A DNA stretch of 46,408 nt. Source: Chthoniobacter flavus (GTDB lineage Bacteria; Verrucomicrobiota; Verrucomicrobiia; Chthoniobacterales; JACTMZ01). The stretch lies in NCBI GenBank assembly GCA_945878135.1, contig CAMDUL010000024.1:1-46408 (forward strand). The letters run 5' to 3'. The notes beneath the pieces were generated by a model. The model was not told where the DNA came from. It ran no database searches and worked only from the letters and a program-made list of their open reading frames with translations. Numbering within the stretch: position 1 is the first letter of the stretch; each line of letters starts with the position of its first letter. A program made the position numbers and the translations under genes. Shown here in pieces: positions 26,928 to 34,856 of this stretch.

Positions 26928-26941
26928 GTGTATAGGTGGGA
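26928..26941 (+). promoter_or_regulatory. Weak GTGTAT element before the GntR/LacI regulator
   Basis: GTGTAT at 26928-26933 with a poor second half (GTGGGA), 15 bp before the ATG at 26949. If real, it could be the regulator's own target. Confidence 0.3.
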
Positions 26942-26948
26942 GTCCTCC

Positions 26949-28172
26949 ATGTCCAAACCACGCGTCCTTTTCGGGAAGAAGATCGTCCCGCACCACATGC
27001 TCAATTACGCGGAGCAGGTTTATGACATCTTGGTCGGCGAGATCGAATTGGGACGCTGGGAGGTCAATGAACGCCTCCCGGGGGTGATCAATCTGGCCAA
27101 GGAGCTCAATTTCGGGACCAAAACCATCCAAACCGCCTACGACCGGCTCAAGGCCGACGGCTACGTGCGCACCCTCGGCTACCGCGGCACTTACCTCAAG
27201 TCCACCCACCCGCAGTCGAGGAAAAAGGCCCCGGAGAAAGTCGGGGTCCTTGTCTCCCCCGGCCAAACCGGCGATCCGCTCATCCTTTGGTATGAACACG
27301 TGATCCTGCTCGGCGCACGGCGCCAGGGCCTGGTGACCGAGGTCAAAGTCCTCCCGCCCGGGACCGAGACGCCGTCGGCCAACCGCCGCGGTGCGGTCTT
27401 CGGCACCGACTGCGCCGGCATCATTTCCCTCACCCCGTTCCGCCCCGCGCGGCGCTACGGCGAACACCCCGAAGATCTGCCGCTGGTTTTCCTCGTGCCT
27501 CCCTACGAATCCTGCGCGCCGAAGATCAGTGCGGACGTCCGCGAGGCCTATTACGAACTGACCTGCCGCGTCATCCGCGCCGGGCACCGCCGCATCGTGT
27601 TCTCGGAAGACAGCATCGAGCCGGACCCGCGGCAGACCGTCATGCACCGCGAGGGCTTCCTCGCGGCCATGGCCGAACATGGTCTGGGGGCGGACGAGAT
27701 GCTCCTGGAGGAATCGCGCCAAGTGGTCAACAGCGACTTGGCCACGGTCTCCGCCCACCTGAGACGCCTCACCACGCGGGGCGGCAAAAACCGGCCCACC
27801 GCCGTGGTCGCCGGTTCTCTCGGTCGCGCCATGGCCCTGGTGCGGGTCGGACCGCTGGAAAAAGTAGACATCCCCCGCGACCTGAGCGTCGTCGCCATCG
27901 GCACGGATGACAGTGGCGGCCGGAAAATCACCGGCATGCTCCCCGACTTCGACCACATGGTCGAGACCTGCCTCGCCATGCTCGAGCGACAGCGCAAGCA
28001 AGGACGCTCGGACTACACCGGGGTCGACATCCGCATGCATTTCGTCCCGGGCCAGACCCTTCGCGAGCTCGCCGGCGGCGAAACTGCCAAAGGTGCCGCG
28101 CCGGAACTGAACCACGATCCCGGCACCCTCTCCCGCGTCATCCACTACCGCACCGGCGCAAACTTTAGGTAA
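26949..28172 (+). CDS. GntR-type winged-helix regulator with LacI-like ligand domain
   Basis: 407 residues from ATG 26949. Residues about 18-85 are a GntR winged helix ('AEQVYDILVGEIELGRWEVN', 'INLAKELNFGTKTIQTAYDR', 'DGYVRTLGYRGTYL'). From about 95 on, a periplasmic-binding-protein fold like that of LacI/AraR ('KVGVLVSPG', 'GHRRIVFSEDSIE', 'AVVAGSLGRAMA', 'DLSVVAIGTDD'). This domain mix is that of AraR-type repressors, so a sugar effector is likely. It sits among the PEP-CTERM/LIDFGN genes and is a candidate for the protein that binds the GTGTAT element. Its final codons and TAA stop lie inside an operator (28163-28174) for the next gene. Confidence 0.86.
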   Translation: MSKPRVLFGKKIVPHHMLNYAEQVYDILVGEIELGRWEVNERLPGVINLAKELNFGTKTIQTAYDRLKADGYVRTLGYRGTYLKSTHPQSRKKAPEKVGVLVSPGQTGDPLILWYEHVILLGARRQGLVTEVKVLPPGTETPSANRRGAVFGTDCAGIISLTPFRPARRYGEHPEDLPLVFLVPPYESCAPKISADVREAYYELTCRVIRAGHRRIVFSEDSIEPDPRQTVMHREGFLAAMAEHGLGADEMLLEESRQVVNSDLATVSAHLRRLTTRGGKNRPTAVVAGSLGRAMALVRVGPLEKVDIPRDLSVVAIGTDDSGGRKITGMLPDFDHMVETCLAMLERQRKQGRSDYTGVDIRMHFVPGQTLRELAGGETAKGAAPELNHDPGTLSRVIHYRTGANFR

Positions 28173-28174
28173 AG
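28163..28174. promoter_or_regulatory. Putative LacI operator (CTTTAGGTAAAG) inside a stop codon
   Basis: A perfect copy of the palindrome that includes the TAA stop (28170-28172) of the GntR/LacI-type regulator and stands 55 bp before the pilin-like gene. Confidence 0.62.
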
Positions 28175-28229
28175 CAGCGCGTCCTCTGGCGGCCGCCCCG
28201 GAACGTGCGACGCTGGGTGCGCGCCCCCG

Positions 28230-29012
28230 ATGAAAGCCGCCCGACGACTCGCCCTGCCGAATTGCCCCGCGTCCCTGCCCCGCGAGCGGTCGGGGTTCAC
28301 GCTGATCGAGCTCCTGGTGGTGATCGCGATCATCGCGCTCCTCGCCGCCATCGCCACCCCCGCGGTCAAATCCGCCCTCCGCTCCTCGCAGACCGGCGCA
28401 TCGCTGGCCAACCTCCGCCAGATCCACACGCTGGTGCAATCCTACGTGGCCGACCACGGCTTCTATCCGCCCGCCGTGGTGGGCTGGAGTTCCCCTCCAC
28501 CGATTCCCAGGACTTTCCCGGACCAGAGCGGCACCACCTACTGGCGGCGCTTGGTCTGGAACACGGTCCAACCGTCCGCCAAATGGTACGATCCCGCCGC
28601 CATGCGGGGGGCCTACCGTCAGACCATGTGGTGTCCGCTGATGGCTTCGAAATACGGCTCGGTCGACTATTCGGAGGGCCACGGCAGCTACGCCATGCAC
28701 AAGTTCTTCCACCTGTGGAGCGGGCGCCCCCTCCGACGTCCGGCCGCCTTGGCCGGCCAAGGCCGCGAGGTTCCCTACCTGTATGCCGGAGGGGTCAATA
28801 CCAACTCAGCCCCCGAAATCGGCACCGGACCCTACTTGGAGAGTTCAAAGTTCCCCGTCTCCGGCGATCCGTGGTTCAGCTTGGCCTACGAATACGGGGG
28901 CTCGGGGGAGCACGCCATCGGACTCTATCTGGACGGTGGCGCCAAAATGCTCGAGCGGAAAGACGCCTTGGCCCTGGACAGCAAAATCCGGAACGGCGAC
29001 CAGCTGCCATGA
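28230..29012 (+). CDS. Type IV pilin/pseudopilin-like protein
   Basis: 260 residues. A basic leader of about 21 residues precedes the prepilin peptidase site, 'GFTLIELLVVIAIIALLAAI', with Glu at position +5 after cleavage. The rest is the globular part common in Planctomycetota and Verrucomicrobiota 'prepilin-type N-terminal domain' proteins, with 'LANLRQIHTLVQSYVADHGFYPPA' and a C-terminal 'AIGLYLDGGAKML' segment. Such proteins may be type II secretion or surface pseudopilins. An operator shared with the glucan genes lies 55 bp before the start, so it may help secrete or display the glucanases. Codon use looks like its neighbours'. Confidence 0.82.
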   Translation: MKAARRLALPNCPASLPRERSGFTLIELLVVIAIIALLAAIATPAVKSALRSSQTGASLANLRQIHTLVQSYVADHGFYPPAVVGWSSPPPIPRTFPDQSGTTYWRRLVWNTVQPSAKWYDPAAMRGAYRQTMWCPLMASKYGSVDYSEGHGSYAMHKFFHLWSGRPLRRPAALAGQGREVPYLYAGGVNTNSAPEIGTGPYLESSKFPVSGDPWFSLAYEYGGSGEHAIGLYLDGGAKMLERKDALALDSKIRNGDQLP

Positions 29013-29063
29013 GCGGAAGATGGCAGACAAATAATCCAAAAAAGTGCTTGCTCCTTAATGCAA

Positions 29064-29078
29064 GTGTGTAGAGTGTAT
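29064..29078 (+). promoter_or_regulatory. Tandem GTGTGT-N3-GTGTAT element
   Basis: GTGTGT at 29064-29069 and GTGTAT at 29073-29078, again with a 9-bp period, 38 bp before the ATG at 29117. A half operator CTTTACC follows at 29092-29098. Confidence 0.5.
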
Positions 29079-29116
29079 AGATTGAAAGTTCCTTTACCGA
29101 CCTCCACACCAAGACC

Positions 29117-29881
29117 ATGAAAAAAATCCTCCCGCTTCTCGCTCTTATTGGCCTCGCAGCCGGTTCGCCGGCCCAGGAAGTCCTGATCGATTTCGGCAAC
29201 GACACGACCTTCCGCGGCGTCACGTCGCCGGGGAACTGGAACAGCGTTGCCTTCGGCTACGCGGCCGACTTGATCGACACGGAAGGCAACGCAACGACGA
29301 TCGACTGGGCCCCCGCCGGCTTTGGCGGCACCGACAGCTTCAACAGTATCGCCGGCGCCACGAGCAACCCGCCCACCGCCGGGGAAATCAGCGCCGCGCA
29401 GAGCGCCCTCGGCGGTTCGCTCGGATTGCTCGCGGTGGGGCAGGCCGCCATCGACTTCTACCGGTCGGACAACGGCACCACCGGCGTGGGACGTTTCCAG
29501 TTGCAGCAGGTCCAGGCCGGGCAACTCTACAATCTCACTTTCTACGGAACGAAGCAGTTCGTGCCGGCCGGCAACGAGCAAACGCGCTACAGCGTTTTCG
29601 ACGACGAGCTCTACACCAACCTGCTGGGCACCGGCCTGCTGACCACTGGCACCACCGACGGGACAGGAAATCCGAACAGCGTTCTAACCCTCGAAAATCT
29701 CGTCGGCCCGTCGAACGCCAACAACATCTTCTACATCCAGTGGGAGGGCGCGAACGACAGCACATGGGGATTCATCAATTCGATGTCCATCGAAGCTGTG
29801 CCGGAGCCCTCCACCTATGCACTCTTGGCCTTGGCTGGAGCCGCCTTCGCTGGTTATCGCCTTCGCCGCGGCCTTCGTTAG
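29117..29881 (+). CDS. PEP-CTERM protein with a single LIDFGN domain
   Basis: 254 residues, the minimal form of the family: signal peptide ('ILPLLALIGLAAGSPAQ'), one LIDFGN domain (about 21-222; 'VLIDFGNDTTFRGV', 'GNWNSVAFGYAADLID', 'DSFNSIAG'), and a PEP-CTERM signal ('VPEPSTYALLALAG', hydrophobic helix, 'RLRRGLR'). The domain is closest by eye to the first domain of the 13614 protein, sharing 'TPGNWNSV'/'SPGNWNSV' and a 'TTGTTDGTGNP'/'TTGSVDGTGNP' loop, so the two come from a duplication. Exosortase processing would leave the domain at the cell surface. Confidence 0.88.
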   Translation: MKKILPLLALIGLAAGSPAQEVLIDFGNDTTFRGVTSPGNWNSVAFGYAADLIDTEGNATTIDWAPAGFGGTDSFNSIAGATSNPPTAGEISAAQSALGGSLGLLAVGQAAIDFYRSDNGTTGVGRFQLQQVQAGQLYNLTFYGTKQFVPAGNEQTRYSVFDDELYTNLLGTGLLTTGTTDGTGNPNSVLTLENLVGPSNANNIFYIQWEGANDSTWGFINSMSIEAVPEPSTYALLALAGAAFAGYRLRRGLR

Positions 29882-29935
29882 AACCTCCCAATCCGACCGT
29901 CCAGCCCGAACGCGGCGTCACCAAACCATCGCACT

Positions 29936-30640
29936 GTGAAGAAGATTCTGCTTCTCCCTCTTCTCGGCGTGATGGCCAGCCCGGCTCTTTCCGCCGCCCT
30001 AGGCACCGAGTCCGGCACCACTCTGACCACGGCGGGTTGGACCAACGGAGTCGTTGGTTCGATTGGCACTTGGCATCAAGTGCAAGCTCCGGGATCCGCT
30101 TTCGCCATCGGCGATTCCTCGCAGGGAGGACGGACCTCGATTGGTTCGCAGGCTTTCAATGTTATCCCTGGAGCGCACACCAATGCCGACCAAGGCTACG
30201 CCCGCGCCTTCTTTGTCTTGGACAATGGCGCACTATCCGAGGGCCAATCGCTTTCTTTCGACATCAGTTTTCTTTTCAACAATGGCACCAAGGGGTTCAC
30301 CTTGGAGAGAGTCGGCGGTGGTGCGGGGTCGGATCTATTCACCGTCTGGCAGGACTGGGGCGACCCTGTGGTTGCCCTCGGCACCCTGCTGGGTGCCCCG
30401 ACCACCATTCTCGACAACGGGTACCAGCAGGCGCTGACCCTGAATGTCACCCAGCTCGCGGGCGCAATCCGGATCAGCGTGCTCAACAACGGTTCCAGTA
30501 TTTTCTCCGAGACGTTCACCACCGACGAAACCATCGGTCAGATTCAGTTCTTCGCGGGCAACATTGATCCCACAGAGGAACACAATGCCGCCAGCCAGAG
30601 CATTTATGCCAACAACATCACCGTGGCGACCGAGCCTTGA
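29936..30640 (+). CDS. Secreted protein related to the neighbouring PEP-CTERM protein, without an anchor
   Basis: 234 residues from GTG 29936, where a signal peptide ('ILLLPLLGVMASPALSA') begins. The body shares the 'GWTNGxxGxxxxW' start, the 'LSFDISFLFNNGTKGFTLERVG' core and a late 'FxxDETIGQIQFF' strand with the proteins at 30715 and 31531, so it is a third member of that beta-sandwich family. It ends 'ITVATEP' with TGA right after the Pro, exactly where its neighbour has 'VPEPSTW...' and the sorting helix. No PEP-CTERM helix follows in any frame. It is therefore secreted rather than anchored, or has lost its tail. Confidence 0.78.
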   Translation: MKKILLLPLLGVMASPALSAALGTESGTTLTTAGWTNGVVGSIGTWHQVQAPGSAFAIGDSSQGGRTSIGSQAFNVIPGAHTNADQGYARAFFVLDNGALSEGQSLSFDISFLFNNGTKGFTLERVGGGAGSDLFTVWQDWGDPVVALGTLLGAPTTILDNGYQQALTLNVTQLAGAIRISVLNNGSSIFSETFTTDETIGQIQFFAGNIDPTEEHNAASQSIYANNITVATEP

Positions 30641-30714
30641 ACCCAAACCCTGACCAAAGATAACCAGCATTTCCACCACACGAAACACAACCAAACCATC
30701 AACCACCACGATCC

Positions 30715-31506
30715 ATGAACTCCTCCCGACTCCTCCCCGCTCTTGTCGCTCTGGCGGCAAACGTATCACCCGTCAGCCTCGTCGCCCAAGTCACCACCAA
30801 TGCATCGGACAATTCGGCCAATTATGCCGGTGCCGGTGAACCAGGCTGGACCAACGGCGCGAATGCCGGATTCGGGTTCTCCAGCTGGTCGCTGACCAAT
30901 AATCCGGGCACTGCCCCAGGCGGCAGTGCCACCACCGGGATAAGCTCCAACCCAGGTGCGGTGGTCCAAGGGATGGGATCGGACGCCTTCCGTATGTGGG
31001 CTTACACCACCAATGCGGCTTCCGTGGCCCAGCGGTCTTTTTTGTCCCCCCTCGCGGCGGGCCAAACCTTCAGCCTCCAGTGGGGCATCAATTGGGACAG
31101 CGGCAACATCGGCGGCAACAAGGGCTTCGTGCTGCTTTCCGGCACCAACCAATTGGTCAACGTGAACAACGGAAACTCCTCGGCCATCGCCTTCAACGGC
31201 AGCAACGTTGGATTCGGTTTCGGCAACAATGCCATGACCTGGTCTTTCACCATGGACAATGCCACGACGTTGAGTGTGCTGGCCAACGACCGCGACGGCA
31301 CAGGCACCTTCACCACCAACCTGACGATCGGCAGCCAGATTGACACCTTCCGCTTTTACGTCACGAGCCAGCAGGACAATAGCCTCAACCGCTACCAATA
31401 TTTCGACGATATGCAGATCACCACGGTGCCCGAACCTTCCACTTGGGCCCTGGCGACCGTCGGCCTCGCGGCTGCCGTCTTCAACCGGCTGCGACGCAAG
31501 CGGTAG
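30715..31506 (+). CDS. PEP-CTERM protein of the GWTNG beta-sandwich family
   Basis: 263 residues. Signal peptide to about residue 25 ('VSPVSLVAQ'), then the family domain: 'TNASDNSANYAGAGEPGWTN', 'FSLQWGINWDSGNIGGNKGF', 'FGFGNNAMTWSFTM', 'LSVLANDRDGTGTF'. It ends in a canonical PEP-CTERM signal ('VPEPSTWALATVGLAAAVF', then 'NRLRRKR'). The same domain, with about half the residues identical by eye, begins the 1059-residue protein that starts 24 bp downstream, so these adjacent genes arose by tandem duplication and are probably cotranscribed. The function of the domain is unknown to me; a lectin-like sandwich is a reasonable guess. Confidence 0.85.
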   Translation: MNSSRLLPALVALAANVSPVSLVAQVTTNASDNSANYAGAGEPGWTNGANAGFGFSSWSLTNNPGTAPGGSATTGISSNPGAVVQGMGSDAFRMWAYTTNAASVAQRSFLSPLAAGQTFSLQWGINWDSGNIGGNKGFVLLSGTNQLVNVNNGNSSAIAFNGSNVGFGFGNNAMTWSFTMDNATTLSVLANDRDGTGTFTTNLTIGSQIDTFRFYVTSQQDNSLNRYQYFDDMQITTVPEPSTWALATVGLAAAVFNRLRRKR

Positions 31507-31530
31507 GGCTGAGGCTGGGCTTCAACCGCC

Positions 31531-34500
31531 ATGTCTTTCACCCGTTGCCCGCTCCCGCGGCTGGGCTTGGCGCTGACCCTTTCCGTCTGGCCCCTCGCCG
31601 CGGGCGCTCAAGTGTCGACCAATGCCTTCGATGCCTCGTCAAATTACGGAGGAACCAGCCAGCCCGGCTGGACCAACGGGTCGGACGGGGGTTTTGGTTT
31701 TGCCCCATGGACCATCGTCGGTAATGGCGGCTCTTACACCAATGCCTCCGGCACGGTAACCAACCGCTATGCCGGCGTTTTCGTCGGCAATCCCGTAAAT
31801 GCCGGGCTCAGCGGACTGGGCACTCGGGCCTTCGGCCTCTACGCCAACCCGGGGGGCTCCGGAGCCTTTGTCAACGCCAGCCGGCCGCTCGATACTCCAC
31901 TGGCGCCCGGCCAGCAGCTGCGCTTCCGCTGGGGGATCAACTTCGACAGCGGAAGCACGAATGGAACCAATGGCAACAAAGGCTTCAGCCTGCGGTCGGG
32001 AACCAACGAGATTCTCAACGTCAACAATGCAGGCAGCCAGACGATTACGGTCAATGGCGCCGATGCCGGTTTCGGCTACGGCACCAACGCCATGCAGTGG
32101 CAATTTGCCATGGTGGCACCGGGCTTGCTTTCGGTGTTCGCCACCGACCGCGATGGTCGCGGGACGTTCCAGACCAACATTTCGTTCGACGGCGGGATCT
32201 CCTCGCTGGCTTTCTATGCCTCGCAACTGCTGAGCGGTAGCGCCTTGCGGCAGCCCTACTTCGACCAGCTCGAAGTGGTCACACCTCCCGCGCCGCTCCT
32301 GCCCGCTGGCTGGCAGGAGGTCCTCGTTGACTTCGGTCCGCGGACGGCCGGCGATGCCGCCATCTCCGCGAACGGCAAAATTTGGAATATCAGCGGTGTG
32401 GACAGCGTCCCCGCTCTCGCCGACGGAGCCGGGCGTGCCACCGGTTACAGGTTGGAATTCATGGCTCCGACGCCGGCGGCGGTAACTTCGCTCGGAGTGG
32501 TGCCCGTGGCGGCGGACGAATATCTGGGCGATACGCAAGTGGTCAACGATGGCGTCACCGGAGCAGGACCCGGTGATCCTGTCCGCGTCCGGCTCTCCAA
32601 TCTGAGCCGGAGCAATGCCTACGACCTCCGCGTCTTCGCTTCGGCCGAGCGCAGCGTCGCGGCTCATGTAACTTTCACCGTCACCGGGGCCGGCACTGCG
32701 CACGGTTCCCTTCAAGTCTCAGGCCCGGGAGCGGACAATGCCGGTGCGCAGCACAACCGCACCAATTTCGTGACCTTGCCCGGGATCCTTCCCGCGGCAG
32801 ACCGTTCCATCACGCTCGAAGCGTCCTCGGCCGACGGCGCCGCAGCGCTGATCAATGCCCTGCAGATCACCACGACCAGCCAGCCGGCGGCGATCACCGG
32901 CTACCGCGCGGACGCCAATCGCTGGCTTGACCAAGACGCACTCGCTCCCTTTCCCCGCAGCGCCGTCCTCTTCCTCGGCAGTTCCAGCATCCGACTCTGG
33001 GAGTCTTTGGCGCGCGACTTTGCCGACTTCCGTGTCATCCAGCGCGGATTCGGTGGTGCCAGCCTCGGTGACACCATCGACCTTGCGCCGGAGTTAGTGC
33101 ATGCCTACGCCCCGCGAGCCATCGTGCTCTTTGCCGGAGCCAATGACATCTACCGCGGTCGGCCCGCGGCCGAGGTGGCCGACGATTTCCGGACCTTTGC
33201 GGAGCAGACCGCAGCAGCGCTTCCGGGCACGCCGATCTTTTACCTCGGCCTGACCCGCAACCCGCTGCTGGCCGCCGATGGTGCCATGGACGAGCAGCGA
33301 CGCGAGGCCAACCGGCTGATCCGCGAGTTCATCGAAGCGCCCGGCAACAACCACCTGCATTTCGTCGATCTCGCACCCCAGTTCGAAAACTTGGCCCACA
33401 CGAACCTGAACCCCTCCAGCCCCGATCTTGGACCGGATGATCTCTGGTATTATTACATCGATGATCTTCACCTCCGCCCGTCGGGGTACGAACGGTGGAC
33501 CCCATCCATCCGCGAGTCCTTGCTCGCCGGCGGCATTCTCCCGGATAAGAGCCGCCTGCCCTACCCGAACAGCCCTCCCCCACCGGGCTCGACGTTGCTT
33601 TTCGATTTTGGTCCGGACGATGGCACCCACGGCGATGCGACCCGAGGGGCCGACACGCGAGGCAACCTCTGGAACAATTGGCACTCTCTGGCCGGTGGCG
33701 CCGAAATCCTGCCGGGCGAGAAACTCGGCGGCTTGCGAACCGCGAACGGCACGGCCACCGGAGCGAGCCTGACTGTTACGGGGGGGTTTTTAGCTTACGG
33801 CAAGCTCAACGGCGGCCTGTTAAACCCGACCGCGACCACGCTCGGCAACTTGGGCATAGCCAGCGCCACACAGGATTATTTTTATTCCACCACGGATGGA
33901 CTGCCCGGGGGAGGCGGCGACGGGCAGTTGGCGGGCTTTGTTTTGTCGGGCTTGCATCCCGATTACGCCTACGACCTGCGTTTTTTCGGCTCACGGGCCA
34001 TGGACGGCGCCCGGTCAACCGTCTATCGGGCCACCGGGCGGACCGGAACCGCCTCGGCCACCTTGCAAACCAGCGGGGCCGGCCTGGGCAGCAGCGGTTA
34101 CAATGGCAATGATGCCACGGTGGCGGAACTGCGGGGCATCCGGCCGAACGAGTTCGGCGAAATCTTCGTCGACCTGCAGGCGGTGGCCGCCGCCAACTCC
34201 GCCAACACCCTGCTTTACCTCAACGCCATGGAGCTGGCTGTCTCCTCAACGACCGCGGCCTTCGCTGCTTGGGCCGAGGGCGCCGGCCTATCCCCGGGCG
34301 TGAATGACCGGCCCGATTACGTGCAACCGGTCTCGGGCCGGCCGAACCTTTACCATTTTGCCTTCGGGCTCGCGCCGCTCGGCCCCGGCAGCGACGCCGC
34401 GCGTGAGAGGAGCACCGTGCAGGACATGGGCGATGGCCGCTTCCTGACCCTCACCGTGCCGGTGCGACGAGGATCGATTTTCCTTGGGACCCCCGACCCG

Positions 34501-34710
34501 ACCGCGGTGATCGACGGCATAAGCTACCGCGTCCTCGGCAGCAGTGATCTCGAGCAATGGAACCGCGCCGTCACGGAAGTCTCTCCCCCGGCCAGCGCAG
34601 GGATGTCCGCGCTCGCCGCAGAGTACGAATACCGCACCTTCCGCCTCGAATCTCCGGTCTCCGGTAATGCCAAGGGATTTCTCCGCATTGAAACCGGGGA
34701 AGCCCGTTGA
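31531..34710 (+). CDS. Multidomain secreted SGNH/GDSL hydrolase with two LIDFGN-like domains
   Basis: 1059 residues with a signal peptide (to about 26). Order: GWTNG domain like the upstream gene (27-247); LIDFGN-like domain 'VLVDFGPRTAG' (about 264-450); SGNH hydrolase (about 465-665) with block I 'FLGSSSIRLW', block II 'GFGGASLGDT', block III 'GANDIYRG' and block V 'DDLHLRPSGYERW'; second LIDFGN-like domain 'LLFDFGPDDGTHG' (about 689-895); and the verrucomicrobial C-terminal domain (about 905-1059) like that of the 13614 protein. SGNH enzymes of this type are often carbohydrate esterases. With the esterase at 20056, this would be a second deacylating activity of the locus. There is no PEP-CTERM signal. 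Confidence 0.84.
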   Translation: MSFTRCPLPRLGLALTLSVWPLAAGAQVSTNAFDASSNYGGTSQPGWTNGSDGGFGFAPWTIVGNGGSYTNASGTVTNRYAGVFVGNPVNAGLSGLGTRAFGLYANPGGSGAFVNASRPLDTPLAPGQQLRFRWGINFDSGSTNGTNGNKGFSLRSGTNEILNVNNAGSQTITVNGADAGFGYGTNAMQWQFAMVAPGLLSVFATDRDGRGTFQTNISFDGGISSLAFYASQLLSGSALRQPYFDQLEVVTPPAPLLPAGWQEVLVDFGPRTAGDAAISANGKIWNISGVDSVPALADGAGRATGYRLEFMAPTPAAVTSLGVVPVAADEYLGDTQVVNDGVTGAGPGDPVRVRLSNLSRSNAYDLRVFASAERSVAAHVTFTVTGAGTAHGSLQVSGPGADNAGAQHNRTNFVTLPGILPAADRSITLEASSADGAAALINALQITTTSQPAAITGYRADANRWLDQDALAPFPRSAVLFLGSSSIRLWESLARDFADFRVIQRGFGGASLGDTIDLAPELVHAYAPRAIVLFAGANDIYRGRPAAEVADDFRTFAEQTAAALPGTPIFYLGLTRNPLLAADGAMDEQRREANRLIREFIEAPGNNHLHFVDLAPQFENLAHTNLNPSSPDLGPDDLWYYYIDDLHLRPSGYERWTPSIRESLLAGGILPDKSRLPYPNSPPPPGSTLLFDFGPDDGTHGDATRGADTRGNLWNNWHSLAGGAEILPGEKLGGLRTANGTATGASLTVTGGFLAYGKLNGGLLNPTATTLGNLGIASATQDYFYSTTDGLPGGGGDGQLAGFVLSGLHPDYAYDLRFFGSRAMDGARSTVYRATGRTGTASATLQTSGAGLGSSGYNGNDATVAELRGIRPNEFGEIFVDLQAVAAANSANTLLYLNAMELAVSSTTAAFAAWAEGAGLSPGVNDRPDYVQPVSGRPNLYHFAFGLAPLGPGSDAARERSTVQDMGDGRFLTLTVPVRRGSIFLGTPDPTAVIDGISYRVLGSSDLEQWNRAVTEVSPPASAGMSALAAEYEYRTFRLESPVSGNAKGFLRIETGEAR

Positions 34711-34798
34711 GGCCATTTGTACGGAATCGGTCGGGGCTGGGCACTCTCCGCAGCGCGCGAGGCGACCAAGGCGAGGAGCACAGCACGGAGGCTGCCTT

Positions 34799-34810
34799 GT
34801 TTACGTAAAC
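34799..34810. promoter_or_regulatory. Putative LacI operator (GTTTACGTAAAC)
   Basis: A perfect 12-bp palindrome with central CG, as is typical for LacI-family operators, 46 bp before the GH87 lipoprotein start. It differs from CTTTAGGTAAAG only at the outer pair and the centre. Confidence 0.68.
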
Positions 34811-34856
34811 CCACGGCAATTTGAGCCATCCCGCCTCCCATGTCATCCTCCTTGAG

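Noticed and set aside
29092..29098. CTTTACC half operator before the 29117 gene
   Set aside because: The second half (GACCT) does not match, so it is not counted with the six palindromes.
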